Origin: Streptomyces sp. NBC_01283
GTDB taxonomy: Bacteria > Actinomycetota > Actinomycetes > Streptomycetales > Streptomycetaceae
Assembly: GCF_041435335.1 (NCBI RefSeq)
Contig: NZ_CP108430.1
Location: 3,764,501-3,828,500, forward strand
DNA: 64,000 bases
Direction of reading: 5' to 3'
Below, in pieces: positions 50,727-60,136 of the stretch. The number at the start of each line of letters is the position of its first letter. Positions within the stretch are counted from its first letter, which is position 1. Made by a program: the position numbers and the translations under genes. The notes beneath the pieces were generated by a model that was not told the DNA's origin, ran no database searches, and was given only the letters and a program-made list of their open reading frames with translations.

Positions 50727-51584
50727 TCAGACCTCGAACAGCGAGCCCCCGCCGACGTCCATGCCGAGCGCTTCCAGGTCGAGGACCAGGGACGGGTCAG
50801 GAGCCTGCACGGTGACCGGCTTGTCGTAGTCGGACATCCGCATCTCCATCTGCTCGTCGCCCCGCGTCTGCGCCATGCCGACCATGTACGGCTTGTCGCC
50901 CGTCGCCACATAGGCCGTCATGTCGTGCCCGTCGTCCGTCGCGGTGAGCGGGGTGACCCGCTCCCCGTGCCACCGCCTCTCCGGCAGGGCGCGGGCGCCT
51001 TCCATGTCGGTGTCGGAGCCGTTGCCCAGCTGACCGAACACCTTGTCGAGATCACACATCTTCATCGGGGACGCGGCATCCGAACTCCCGCTGCCCTTCG
51101 GCATCTTCATGTACTTGCCGCGCGCGAGCGCCGTCCGCTCCCTCGCCCTGGCCGCGATCTGCGGGCCCCGCGCCACGGCTGCATCGCGGATCGCGTCGAG
51201 CGACGCGTCCGAGAAGCGGACGTAGACCGAGCCGCCGCCGACCATGACCAACTCGCCCTGCTGCATGGGCCCCGAGTCGAAGGTGCCCGTGCAGTTGCTG
51301 CTCCGGTCCATGTGCACCGAGACCTCCTGGTGCCCCTTGGGCGAGTTCATCTCGACCCCGATGCGCACGGATTCGGCGTTCTTGAGCAGTTCTATGGCCT
51401 CCCGCCCGAGCCGCTCGCCGCGTACCTCGTCGGCCGGGGCCGGCGCTTCCGTCGGCGTCCGCTCGACCAGCCCCTCGAACACCTTCCCCTTGCCCTCCGC
51501 GCCGCAGGACACGAGCGCCCCCAGCACGAGACAGCAGGCGACTCCCCGCACCCACCGGCGTCTCTCCCCCACCACTGGACCCAT
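50727..51584 (-). CDS. Lipoprotein, LppX/LprG-like fold possible
   Basis: A protein of 285 residues. A signal peptide ends in lipobox LVSC at about residue 27 (VACCLVLGALVSCG). The mature part has VRIGVEMNSPKGHQEVSVHM, NCTGTF and GGGSVYVRFSD, a beta-rich pattern like actinobacterial LppX/LprG-type lipid-carrier lipoproteins, followed by a second half of similar character. I chose ATG 51584 as the start that gives a normal signal peptide. It is divergent from the amidase gene. Its ligand is unknown. Confidence 0.75.
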   Translation of the reverse strand: MGPVVGERRRWVRGVACCLVLGALVSCGAEGKGKVFEGLVERTPTEAPAPADEVRGERLGREAIELLKNAESVRIGVEMNSPKGHQEVSVHMDRSSNCTGTFDSGPMQQGELVMVGGGSVYVRFSDASLDAIRDAAVARGPQIAARARERTALARGKYMKMPKGSGSSDAASPMKMCDLDKVFGQLGNGSDTDMEGARALPERRWHGERVTPLTATDDGHDMTAYVATGDKPYMVGMAQTRGDEQMEMRMSDYDKPVTVQAPDPSLVLDLEALGMDVGGGSLFEV

Positions 51585-51792
51585 CGCCCCCACAGTCCCC
51601 ACCCACGCTCTTCGTTCACAGCTGTCAGTTGACCCAGCGCAATCTTCTGTCCATGCGTCACACCCCGCGAGTGCGGCATACGTCACGTCACATTTCACCC
51701 ACCCCCTTACAACCGTTTGAGTCGTCGGACAGTCGTAAGCACTCGCTTTGGTCAACCGGTACAACCGTCGATCTCGCTAAGGGGTGGGGCAT

Positions 51793-54567
51793 TTGAGCCC
51801 GCGCAAACCGCGCGAAGCAGCGCCAAGCACGCACGCGTACAGACCACTGAGTCTCAAGCGCAGGGCGTGGCTGACGATCGGGGCCGTCGTACTGGGGGGC
51901 GCGGGGGCCGTCACGTACGCGATGGCCGATTCCTCGGACGGGAATCAGCCCGGCGACGTCTCGCGCGACAAGCGCCCGGTGAGCGTGCACGACATCGCGC
52001 TCAAGGCCGACGGTGCCAAGGAGAGGGAGCTGCCGCGCACGTCGACCGAGCAGTTCTCGCTGCTCGGTGTGTCGTGGACCGGCGTGACGAAGGAGCTGGA
52101 AGGCACGGCCCAGGTCCGCACCCGCTCCATCGAGAGCGACAAGTGGACCGGCTGGCAGAACCTGGACCTGGAGCTGCATCTGCCCGAGAAGGCCGAGGCG
52201 GGCATGCGGGCCGCTTCCGAGCCGCTGTGGGTCGGCCCCTCGGACGGCGTGGAGGTCCGCGTGCTCGCGGCGGACGGCAGCACGAGCGCCGCCCTGCCGA
52301 AGGGCCTCGAGGTCAACCTCGTGGACCCGGGTGTGACGTCCAAGGAGGCGAACAACCCGGCGCTCGACGGCTCGGCGATGGCCCCGGCGGCATTCGCGGC
52401 CGATGCGGCTGATGCGGCTGATGCGACCGAGACACCCGAGACGCCCACTCCGTCGGAGGCCCCCGCCTCTCCGGAGCCGACGTCGCCCGAGCCCACCGCA
52501 TCGGACCCCGCACCCGACCCCACCACCTCGGACCCCGGCACCGAGCCGCCCGCGTCCCCCGACCCCACGGGCTCGCCGTCCCCCGACCCCGAGCCCTCGG
52601 TCCCGACGGCTCCGCCGTCGACCGTCACCAAGCCGCCCGTGATCAGCAGGGCCGCCTGGGGCGCCGACGAGTCCCTCGTCAAGGATCCGCCGGAGTACAT
52701 AGAGAAGGTCAAGGCGGTCTTCGTCCACCACACGGTCGGCACGAACGACTACAGCTGCGCCCAGTCGGCCTCTCTGGTCCGCGGCATCATGACGTACCAC
52801 GTGGAGACCGAGGGCTGGAACGACCTCGGCTACAACTTCCTCGTGGACAAGTGCGGCCAGGTCTTCGAGGGCCGCGGCGGCGGCACCGATCTGCCGGTGC
52901 GCGGCGCGCACACGTACGGCTTCAACGGCGAGTCCGCGGGCATCGCGGTCCTCGGTGACTTCGAGGGCGACCCCGCCACGGACAAGCCCGCGCGCAAGCC
53001 GACCCGCGCCGCGCTGGAGTCGGTCTCCCGCGTCGCGGCCTGGAAGCTCGGCCAGTACGAGGGTGACCCGGCCGGCAAGGTCACGCTGACCGCCGCCGAC
53101 GACACCGGCGTGTGGAAGAAGGGCGACACACCCTCGCTCAACACGATCTCGGGCCACCGCGACGGCTTCGCGACCGCCTGCCCCGGCAAGAACCTGTACG
53201 CCAAGCTCGGCGAGATCCGCCGCTACGCGACCAGCGCCGGCCGCAACTCGGCCATCCCGACCGCGGACTTCAACCGCGACGGCATCACGGACCTGGTGGC
53301 GGGCACACCCAAGGCCTCGGGCGGCGTGGGCAGCCTGACGATCGTCCCCGGCGGCCTCGACGGCCCGGTGGCCGGTTCCAAGAAGACGCTCACCCAGTCG
53401 AGCCCCGGCGTCCCCGGCGCCTCCGAAGCGGGCGACAACTGGGCCGCGGCCACGGCGTGGGGCGACATCAACGGCGACGGATACGCGGACCTGGCGATCG
53501 GCGCCCCCGGCGAGGACGACGCCACGAACAAGGACCGCGGCGCGGTCACGATCCTCTACGGGCCCGCCTTCGACTCCGGCACGGACATGCAGCTGGCGGA
53601 CGACTTCCACTACCCGGGCGCCAAGTTCGGCTCCGCGGTGGCGGTCGGCGACTTCAACGCCGACGGCAAGGCGGACGTCTTCTCGGCGTCCACCGGCACC
53701 GGCGGCACGTGGGCGGCACGCTTCAAGGCGGGCACCGAGGTGGGCGGCACCCTGACGTCGGGCGACACGGCCATCGCGTACGCCGACGCCGCGTCCGGCG
53801 ACTTCAACCGTGACGGCTACGCGGACGTGGCCCTGAACTACCGCGACCAGGCCGGAATCGGCAAGGTCCAGTGGTTCAAGGGCACCAAGTCGGGCCTGAG
53901 CCGGGTGGGTTCCCTCTCGGTCAAGGGCGGCCGCTCGGTGGCCGTCGGCGACGTGAACGGCAACGGCTACGACGACCTGGTCATCGGCCAGCCGTACACA
54001 GCGGAGTCGGGCGCCTTCGCGGGCGGCCAGGTGACGGTCGTGCCCGGTACGTCGACCGGCTTCACGACCACGGGCCTCAAGACGGTCCACCAGGACACGT
54101 CCGGGGTCCCGGGCGCCGCCGAATCGGGCGACGCGATGGGCTGGTCGGTCTCGGCGGGCGACTTCAACCAGGACGGTTACGCGGACGTCCTGGCGGGCGC
54201 CCCGAACGAGGACATCACGCGCTCCGGCGCGGCCAAGAAGGACGCGGGCACGTCGCTCCTCCTGAAGGGCACGTCGTCGGGCCCGACCGGCACGGGCGCG
54301 CAGGCCTTCTCCCAGGACACGGAAGGCATCACGGGCTCCACGGAGTCCGCGGACCGCCTGGGTTCGTCGGTGCTCCTGGCGGACAGTTCGGGCTACGGCC
54401 GCGCGGACCTCGCCATCGGCGTGGACGGCGAGGACGAGGGCAACGGCACGATCCTGCAGCTGGACAGCGGCGCGTCGGGCGTCTCGACGACGAGCGGCGT
54501 GTACTACGGCCGTACGCAGTTGGGCACTCCGGCGGCGGCGCACTTGGGCGAGACGCTGACGCCGTAA
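51793..54567 (+). CDS. Secreted PGRP-type N-acetylmuramoyl-L-alanine amidase with FG-GAP repeats
   Basis: A protein of 924 residues. The N-terminal membrane/signal segment (LTIGAVVLGGAGAVTYAM) is followed by a beta-rich region of about 180 residues and a Pro/Ser/Thr linker. A PGRP/amidase-2 domain follows, with zinc ligands in FVHHTVG, SGHRD and ACPGKN, and Tyr in DLGYNF. At least six FG-GAP calcium-binding repeats of the form DFNRDGITDL or DINGDGYADL come after it. It cuts the peptide stem from peptidoglycan outside the cell. The frame is open from GTG 51784, but AAGGGG (51779-51784) overlaps that codon and sits 8 bases before TTG 51793, which I prefer. Confidence 0.9.
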   Translation: MSPRKPREAAPSTHAYRPLSLKRRAWLTIGAVVLGGAGAVTYAMADSSDGNQPGDVSRDKRPVSVHDIALKADGAKERELPRTSTEQFSLLGVSWTGVTKELEGTAQVRTRSIESDKWTGWQNLDLELHLPEKAEAGMRAASEPLWVGPSDGVEVRVLAADGSTSAALPKGLEVNLVDPGVTSKEANNPALDGSAMAPAAFAADAADAADATETPETPTPSEAPASPEPTSPEPTASDPAPDPTTSDPGTEPPASPDPTGSPSPDPEPSVPTAPPSTVTKPPVISRAAWGADESLVKDPPEYIEKVKAVFVHHTVGTNDYSCAQSASLVRGIMTYHVETEGWNDLGYNFLVDKCGQVFEGRGGGTDLPVRGAHTYGFNGESAGIAVLGDFEGDPATDKPARKPTRAALESVSRVAAWKLGQYEGDPAGKVTLTAADDTGVWKKGDTPSLNTISGHRDGFATACPGKNLYAKLGEIRRYATSAGRNSAIPTADFNRDGITDLVAGTPKASGGVGSLTIVPGGLDGPVAGSKKTLTQSSPGVPGASEAGDNWAAATAWGDINGDGYADLAIGAPGEDDATNKDRGAVTILYGPAFDSGTDMQLADDFHYPGAKFGSAVAVGDFNADGKADVFSASTGTGGTWAARFKAGTEVGGTLTSGDTAIAYADAASGDFNRDGYADVALNYRDQAGIGKVQWFKGTKSGLSRVGSLSVKGGRSVAVGDVNGNGYDDLVIGQPYTAESGAFAGGQVTVVPGTSTGFTTTGLKTVHQDTSGVPGAAESGDAMGWSVSAGDFNQDGYADVLAGAPNEDITRSGAAKKDAGTSLLLKGTSSGPTGTGAQAFSQDTEGITGSTESADRLGSSVLLADSSGYGRADLAIGVDGEDEGNGTILQLDSGASGVSTTSGVYYGRTQLGTPAAAHLGETLTP

Positions 54568-54586
54568 CACTCGGCACCAGGCGCTA

Positions 54587-54636
54587 GGCAGAGGGAAGGG
54601 CGGGACGGCCACGGCCGTCCCGCCCTTCCCTCTGCC
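54587..54636. terminator. Very long bidirectional terminator
   Basis: A stem of more than 20 bp (54587-54610 with 54613-54636, nearly no loop) lies between the convergent amidase and the next gene. It is a perfect inverted repeat. Confidence 0.9.
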
Positions 54637-54785
54637 ACATCAGCCCCTCTGCCTCCACGGGCAGGAGCTGGGAGCTGGGAGCTGCAGGAAAGTCCCGGCC
54701 CCGCGCGCGATCCGCCCAGTTCGGCGCGGAGGCCAGCGGGAAATTCTCGCAACAGCCAGACCCCAGAGACGATGCGCCGCCCCTC

Positions 54786-55406
54786 CTACACCCGCCCCCG
54801 CTCCCGCCGCGAAACGACCGCCCGCAGCACCCGGCGTCCCTCGGTGGACACATCCAGTGCCTGTCGCAGCCCGCCCGCGCCCGTGCTCCGGTCCGCGAGG
54901 AGCTCCAGGATCCGTATCTGCCGCCGCAGTTCGGCCGCGACCAGCGGTGAGATGTCCTCCGTGCGTCCCGCGCGCCGTGCCCGCAGGGACGCCGAACGGG
55001 GGCCGCCGTCCGGCGCGGTGTCCAGCAGCCGGTGGATCTGCAGTGCGGCGACCGAGCAGGCGTCGGCCCACTCCCGCAGTTCGGCGGTGGAACGCGCGGA
55101 GGGCGCGGCGCCGAGCATGCGGTACACGAGGACGACGGCCTCGTTCGCGGGCGACCTCCCGGGGGACTTCCCGGTGAACGTCCCGGAGGACTCCTCCAGG
55201 ACGTCCGAGCCGCCCAGCTCCACCCGCGCCTCGGCGAGGGCCGTGTCCCAGGCCCCGTCCTCCGCGAGACTCCGCCAGAGCGGCCGCAGTACCTCGTCGC
55301 CGCCGCCCAGGAGCGGCACGCACCGGTCCAGGCAGGCGAGTCCACTCGCCGCCAGACCCCTCTCGTCTGCCTCAGCGATCAACTCGACCAGACTCGGGCC
55401 GCTCAT
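54786..55406 (-). CDS. Conserved-looking protein, function unknown
   Basis: A protein of 206 residues, mostly helical, without membrane segments, cysteines arranged as ligands, or motifs that I recognise. It opens SGPSLVELIAEADERGLAAS and has a basic C-terminus (VLRAVVSRRERGRV). I chose ATG 55406, the second start of the frame, because the protein then begins with a helix in keeping with the rest. It reads towards the amidase terminator. No partner is evident; the neighbouring gene upstream is also unassigned. Confidence 0.7.
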   Translation of the reverse strand: MSGPSLVELIAEADERGLAASGLACLDRCVPLLGGGDEVLRPLWRSLAEDGAWDTALAEARVELGGSDVLEESSGTFTGKSPGRSPANEAVVLVYRMLGAAPSARSTAELREWADACSVAALQIHRLLDTAPDGGPRSASLRARRAGRTEDISPLVAAELRRQIRILELLADRSTGAGGLRQALDVSTEGRRVLRAVVSRRERGRV

Positions 55407-55581
55407 GATGTACGCCTCCCGTTGCGGACTCTGCATGACCTCTACTGCGCCCGGACCCGCAGGAACGTCACATCAAGCCACGCCCGGCATCACATCAAGC
55501 CATCGAAAGGCGTGGCCGTCGCAGGCCCGACGGCCCTCCCGCTCGCCGCCGCGCCTCGTCGCGACACCTCGCCGCGACACC

Positions 55582-56088
55582 TCACTGCGGCACCACGCCG
55601 AGCCGGTCCAGGAAGCGGAAGAAGAGTTCCTCCGCCGACGGTTCGGCGGCGGCGTTCAGCACGTCGAGCAGCGGCGCGGGCGCCACCGTCCTGCCCGACT
55701 CCGCCGCCCATGTCACCGCCCGGTCCGCCGCGTCGCGCGGTTCGAGGAAGTAGTCCTCCAGGCTGAGGCCGTCGTCGCCCAGATACCCGGCCATCGCCTC
55801 GCGGGCCAGGCACGTCGTCCATACGCCGCTCTCCGGCGCCGCCGCCTCGACGACCACGCAGTCGCTGTCCATGACGTAGCCGAAGAGCGCGGGCGAACCC
55901 GTCTCCAGGGCCAGGGTGTTCATGTTGCCGACGTCACGCGCGCCGTCACCGCCCGGCACCTCCCACACCTGCCAGCCGTCGTCCCGCTGGACGAGGAGGC
56001 TGAGCTCGTCCCGCACCCCTGCCACCGCCGCGAGCTCCACGAGTGGCCGCTCACTCCTGCCCACGACGTAGTAACCCCAGTAGCCCAT
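55582..56088 (-). CDS. Conserved-looking protein, function unknown
   Basis: A protein of 168 residues, no signal peptide or membrane helix. It opens MGYWGYYVVGRSERPL and contains LSLLVQRDDGWQVWEVPGGDG and LARE(A)MAGYLGDDGLSLEDYFLEP, a mixed alpha/beta pattern. The C-terminal LFFRFLDRLGVVPQ resembles a capping helix. I do not recognise the family. It is in the same direction as its neighbours with 175 bp to the next gene. Confidence 0.7.
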   Translation of the reverse strand: MGYWGYYVVGRSERPLVELAAVAGVRDELSLLVQRDDGWQVWEVPGGDGARDVGNMNTLALETGSPALFGYVMDSDCVVVEAAAPESGVWTTCLAREAMAGYLGDDGLSLEDYFLEPRDAADRAVTWAAESGRTVAPAPLLDVLNAAAEPSAEELFFRFLDRLGVVPQ

Positions 56089-56205
56089 GCTCGCGTCCCC
56101 CCGTGTGTTCGACTCTGCTCAACTGCGCTCGACGGCTTCGATCGGCTTTGGGCGAATACACCACAGACGTAAGCAAGTTCGCCACCAAAAAGCCGAAAAC
56201 GGATC

Positions 56206-57033
56206 TCAAGCGCTTTCTCCGTCGAGGCCGGGCATCGGCGCACCCGCCCTGGCCTTCGCGTCCTGCATCCGCGTGAGACGGCGTACGAGGAGGATCGCGA
56301 GGACGGCGGCCGCGATGTCGAGCGCGTCGGAGAACATCAGCTTGGAGACGGCCGCGTCGACCTCGTCGATCTCCTCGGCGTCCCAGTACGCGGTGGTCGC
56401 CCAGCGGCCGACGAAGAGGGTCGCGAGCCACAGCGTCCACCAGGCGTTGATCAGCGGGCGCGACGGACGGCCGGCCGGGCCGGACAGGGGCATCGTCCGG
56501 TCGAGGGCCACCGACCGGGGGCCGCTCGCGTCCCAGATGTCGATCGCGATCCGCCGCGGGAACCACAGGTTCACGACCGGCACGAACCAACTGCCCACGG
56601 TCCAGCCGCGCGTCTTGGTGTGGAGATATGGCTCGAACACCTCGGCGTTGACGCGGACCCGGTGGAACCAGCAGAGAAAGACGACGCACGTCGCCACCAG
56701 GGCGGCCGTCTGCAGCCAGCCGGAGACGCCGTACAGCGTGTCCGCCCGCTCGGCCTCGCGCACGAGATCCGAGCCGTACCACCCCGCTGTGTCGCGCGAG
56801 ATGCGCAGATCCTCCATCGCGCCCTGGATGACCGTGCCCGCCCACAGCGAGTACAGGTCGGCGGCGATGACGACGTCCAGCAGAGCGACGACGGCCCGGC
56901 CGAGTCCCGCCGGCGAGCGGAGGTGGGCGGGGCGTCCGCCGGGCCGGCTCGCCTGGGCGGCCACCGTGACGCACATGTCACAGAGGCCTTCCGACGTCGT
57001 CGCCGTATGGGACCGACATTCCGTGCACAGCAT
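56206..57033 (-). CDS. DUF4328-like membrane protein with N-terminal zinc ribbon
   Basis: A protein of 275 residues. A CxxC pair (CTEC) and a second (CDMC) near the N-terminus form a probable zinc ribbon, followed by five or so membrane helices. The segment FHRVRVNAEVF, TVGSWFVPVVNLWFPRRIAIDIW is the hallmark of DUF4328 proteins. Function unknown. I chose ATG 57033, which puts the CxxC directly at the start; the frame is open to 57069. Confidence 0.82.
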   Translation of the reverse strand: MLCTECRSHTATTSEGLCDMCVTVAAQASRPGGRPAHLRSPAGLGRAVVALLDVVIAADLYSLWAGTVIQGAMEDLRISRDTAGWYGSDLVREAERADTLYGVSGWLQTAALVATCVVFLCWFHRVRVNAEVFEPYLHTKTRGWTVGSWFVPVVNLWFPRRIAIDIWDASGPRSVALDRTMPLSGPAGRPSRPLINAWWTLWLATLFVGRWATTAYWDAEEIDEVDAAVSKLMFSDALDIAAAVLAILLVRRLTRMQDAKARAGAPMPGLDGESA

Positions 57034-57159
57034 GACCGAGCAACCCCCCACGGGTTCGTCCAGGAGCATCCAGGAGTGTCAAGGACGTCCAGGAGCGTCC
57101 GGGACAGGACGACAGAGGCCGCCCACGTCCCTCCCCAGGGCGTCGGCGGCCTCCGGAAC

Positions 57160-58758
57160 CTACCCTGTCCGGTCGGCCAGCTTCACGAATTCTCCCCAGG
57201 ACAGGCCCGGTTCGCGTGCGTCCCACAGCTTCTGGACCGTCGCCCGCAGCGGCATCCGGATGCCCCGCGCCACCTGTTCCTGCGTCTGTGAGTTCGCCAG
57301 GTCGCACCAGACCGCGAAGGAACCGCCGAGGATCTGGTCGTCGTACTTCGCGTCCACGGGCTTCGTCCCGCGGATCACCAGCGGGGTCCACTGCTCGTAG
57401 ATCCGCTGCCCGGTCGGATAGCGGAAGGTGTTGGGCTGGCCGAGCACGTAGTAGAGGTACTCGTCGTTGTAGTTGATGACCTTGCGGCCCGCCTTCAGGT
57501 ACTCGGCGGGCTCCCTCGCCCCGATCTCCTTGCCCGTCCAGTACGCGACGTCGAGATCCTCGTCGGCCTTCTCCACGCCGCCGCGGAAGAACCCGTCGTT
57601 CCAGGCCCTGAGCCCGCGCTCGAAGGGGCGCATGGTCTCGGCCCGGTCATTCAGCCAGCCGGTCGCGAGGTCCTGGACGCGGGCGCCGGACCCGTACTTC
57701 TCGCGGGCCGCCGACGCCAGTTGCGGATAGCTGGCCTCCGGGTCGGCGACCGTGAGGGCACGGTACTCGTCGGCGCCGAGATGCCAGTAGCGCCCGGGGA
57801 AGAGGTCCGCGTACTCCTCCAGGAGGTCGTCGACGATCTCCGCGGCCTGCGGCTTGGAGATGTCGACCGCGCCGCGCGCCGCGACGCCGCGGGTGTCGCG
57901 GAGCTGGAGGGAGGGGTGCGCGGCGATGACCGTGCCGAGGTGGCCCGGCGAGTCGATCTCGGGCACGACCGTGATGTGGCGGCTTGCCGCGAGCTTCAGG
58001 ATGCGGCGGACCTGGGCCTTGGTGAGGTGGTCGCGCGAGACGATCTCGGGGTGCGAGTCCGACTCGATGCGGAAGGCCTGGTCGTCGGAGAAGTGCAGGC
58101 CGAGCTCGTTGTACTTGAGGTCGCCGAGCTCGCGTACGCGGTCCTCGATCCACTTCGCGTCGAAGTGCTTGCGCGCGATGTCGAGCATGAACCCGCGCCG
58201 CGGCTTGGCGGGCTCGTCCCGTACGACGCCTTCGGGCGCGGTCCGGTCGCCGCGCACCTCCTGCTTCAGGGTGCGGGTCCCGTAGAAGACACCCGCTTCC
58301 TCGGGAGCGGTGATCTTCACCCGCTGCCCCTTCACGGAGAGGGTGTACGACTCGTCCCTGCCGCCGGAGGCGTCGGCGCCCTCCGGGTCGAGCGCGAGCT
58401 CCACGTCGCCCTTGCGGGGGTCGGCGTCACCGGCGTACGAGAGCTTCAGTTCGCCGGCGAGCAGCTTGCCCTCGTCCGCGAGGTCGTCGTCACCGGTGAC
58501 GACACGCCCGCCGTCCGCCGGCTTCCATCCGGGTCCGCGCGCCGCGCTGTGCTCGCGGACCGCGGGGATGGTGGCCGGGGCCTTGGAGAGGGGGTACGAC
58601 TTCGTGGGCGAGGGGGCCGGGGAGACCGCGGACTTGTTGTCGGAGGGGGGTTGCGCGGGCCCGCCGTCATTCCCGCCGCCGGGCCAGACGGCCACGGCGA
58701 GGGCGACGGCACCGGCGACGAGGGCCGCGGAGGCGATGGCGAAACGCCGCTGGATCAT
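57160..58758 (-). CDS. Beta-N-acetylhexosaminidase (GH20)
   Basis: A protein of 532 residues with an N-terminal hydrophobic signal/anchor and a Pro/Ser linker. The GH20 domain follows, including the preceding beta-alpha domain (VFYGTRTLKQEV), RRGFMLDIARKHF, VPEIDSPGH and the catalytic Asp-Glu pair in WHLGADEY. It removes terminal N-acetylglucosamine or galactosamine outside the cell, so it may serve chitin or cell-wall turnover. The start is ATG 58758 without a clear ribosome site; earlier in-frame GTG codons exist. The 290 bp to the next plus-strand gene hold nothing else that I can identify. Confidence 0.9.
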   Translation of the reverse strand: MIQRRFAIASAALVAGAVALAVAVWPGGGNDGGPAQPPSDNKSAVSPAPSPTKSYPLSKAPATIPAVREHSAARGPGWKPADGGRVVTGDDDLADEGKLLAGELKLSYAGDADPRKGDVELALDPEGADASGGRDESYTLSVKGQRVKITAPEEAGVFYGTRTLKQEVRGDRTAPEGVVRDEPAKPRRGFMLDIARKHFDAKWIEDRVRELGDLKYNELGLHFSDDQAFRIESDSHPEIVSRDHLTKAQVRRILKLAASRHITVVPEIDSPGHLGTVIAAHPSLQLRDTRGVAARGAVDISKPQAAEIVDDLLEEYADLFPGRYWHLGADEYRALTVADPEASYPQLASAAREKYGSGARVQDLATGWLNDRAETMRPFERGLRAWNDGFFRGGVEKADEDLDVAYWTGKEIGAREPAEYLKAGRKVINYNDEYLYYVLGQPNTFRYPTGQRIYEQWTPLVIRGTKPVDAKYDDQILGGSFAVWCDLANSQTQEQVARGIRMPLRATVQKLWDAREPGLSWGEFVKLADRTG

Positions 58759-59048
58759 CGGTTGCCGCCCGGACTCGGGAAGCCCGCCGGGCGGCCGGAC
58801 GGGCCGGTGGGGCCGGTGGGAGACGTCCGCCGCGGGGCGGCGGCGCAGGAATCCCCCCACCGGGCAGCGGGGACGAGACGAGCGGCGCAGGCAGCAGTCA
58901 TGCCGCGAGGGTAAAACGTGCCTCACAGCGGTACCGTCCACCACGCGAAGCGAAACTCTCCCATCCGGGTGAAATTCACGCATCCGTCAGACAGTCCCCA
59001 CCAAGCCTCGCTAGCGTTACGACAAATCCCCCCACGCCTCCCCTTTCG

Positions 59049-59600
59049 ATGCCCCCTGCCCAGGAGTCCCCGCTGCCCCCGCACCGTTCACCGAGCCCTC
59101 CGGCGCAGCCGAGCCGCGCCCCGGAGCAACTGAACAGCGCAGAGCCCGGCGCCGCCGAAGCCGCGCTGCTCGCCTGCTGCGGCAGCCATCTCTGGGCCCG
59201 CCGGCTCGTCGCCCACCGGCCGTATCCCGATCTGGACGCCCTGCTCGCCGCGTCCGACGAAGCGGCGTACGACCTGCCGCCCGCGGACCTCGCCGAGGCC
59301 CTGGCCTGCGAACCTCTACGTCCGGTGCTCCCCCGGCAGGGCACCTACACCGCCGCGCACACGGCCCTGCAGGCCGCGCACGCCGCGTACGAGAGCCGGT
59401 TCGGTCACGTCTTCGTGATCTGCCTTGACGACGTTCCGCCGACCCAGGCGCTCGATCATCTGCTCGCCGGAATCCGGGCGCGCCTCGGCAACGACCAGGA
59501 GGAGGAGCGGGTCATCGCGGCCGAGGAAATGCGGAAGCTGGCCCGCGGGCGACTCACCCGGCTCGTGCACGACCTGAATAGCCCGTACGTGCCTGTTTGA
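59049..59600 (+). CDS. OHCU decarboxylase-like protein lacking the catalytic His motif
   Basis: A protein of 183 residues. After a Pro-rich N-terminus it follows the OHCU decarboxylase fold: LLACCGSHLWARRLVAHRPYPDLDALLAASD, then YESRFGHVFVICLDD, and LLAGIRARLGNDQEEERVIAAEEMRKLARGRL. Where the family has its catalytic HP(R/D)(I/L)G, this protein reads ACEPLRPVLP. So it probably lacks uric-acid-pathway activity. It lies about 150 bp ahead of sdhC in the same direction. The start is ATG 59049 or a later one. Confidence 0.78.
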   Translation: MPPAQESPLPPHRSPSPPAQPSRAPEQLNSAEPGAAEAALLACCGSHLWARRLVAHRPYPDLDALLAASDEAAYDLPPADLAEALACEPLRPVLPRQGTYTAAHTALQAAHAAYESRFGHVFVICLDDVPPTQALDHLLAGIRARLGNDQEEERVIAAEEMRKLARGRLTRLVHDLNSPYVPV

Positions 59601-59749
59601 TTGCCTGTTTGATCACACCTGGCTACCCCGCGCGAGCGAACCGACAACTCGTCGATACGATGACGAGCGGCCGGTGGACCGTACCCGGCCGGGCCCGTCC
59701 GACCACCCAAGCCGGCTGGCCCCAATCCCCGCTCCCGGAGGGTTCTGCC

Positions 59750-60130
59750 GTGCCGGCTGGAACGCTGTACCGCGGCCGGGAAGGAATGTGGTCCTGGGTG
59801 GCTCACCGAGTCACCGGCGTCCTCATCTTCTTCTTCCTGTTCGTGCATGTGCTGGACACCGCTCTCGTCCGCGTCTCCCCGGAGGCGTACGACGATGTCG
59901 TCAGCACCTACAAGACGCCCCTCGTCGCACTCCTTGAGTACGGCCTGGTCGCCGCCATCCTCTTCCACGCGCTGAACGGCCTGCGTGTCATCGCCGTCGA
60001 CTTCTGGTCGAAGGGCCCGCGCTTCCAGAAGCAGATGCTCTGGACCGTCGTCGGCATCTGGGTCGTCCTGATGGTGGGGGCGCTCTACCCGGTCCTCGGC
60101 CACGCCGTCCGCGAAGTCTTCGGGAGCTGA
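59750..60130 (+). CDS. sdhC: Succinate dehydrogenase cytochrome b subunit
   Basis: A protein of 126 residues with three membrane helices: WSWVAHRVTGVLIFFFLFVHVLDTAL, LLEYGLVAAILFHALNGLRVIAVDF (which has the heme-ligand-type His) and MLWTVVGIWVVLMVGALY. It anchors the succinate dehydrogenase complex and binds quinone and heme. The GTG start at 59750 has a clear CGGAGG ribosome site; the frame is open from 59597, but those residues are not typical. It leads the sdhCDAB operon. Confidence 0.93.
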   Translation: MPAGTLYRGREGMWSWVAHRVTGVLIFFFLFVHVLDTALVRVSPEAYDDVVSTYKTPLVALLEYGLVAAILFHALNGLRVIAVDFWSKGPRFQKQMLWTVVGIWVVLMVGALYPVLGHAVREVFGS

Positions 60131-60136
60131 CGCCTG

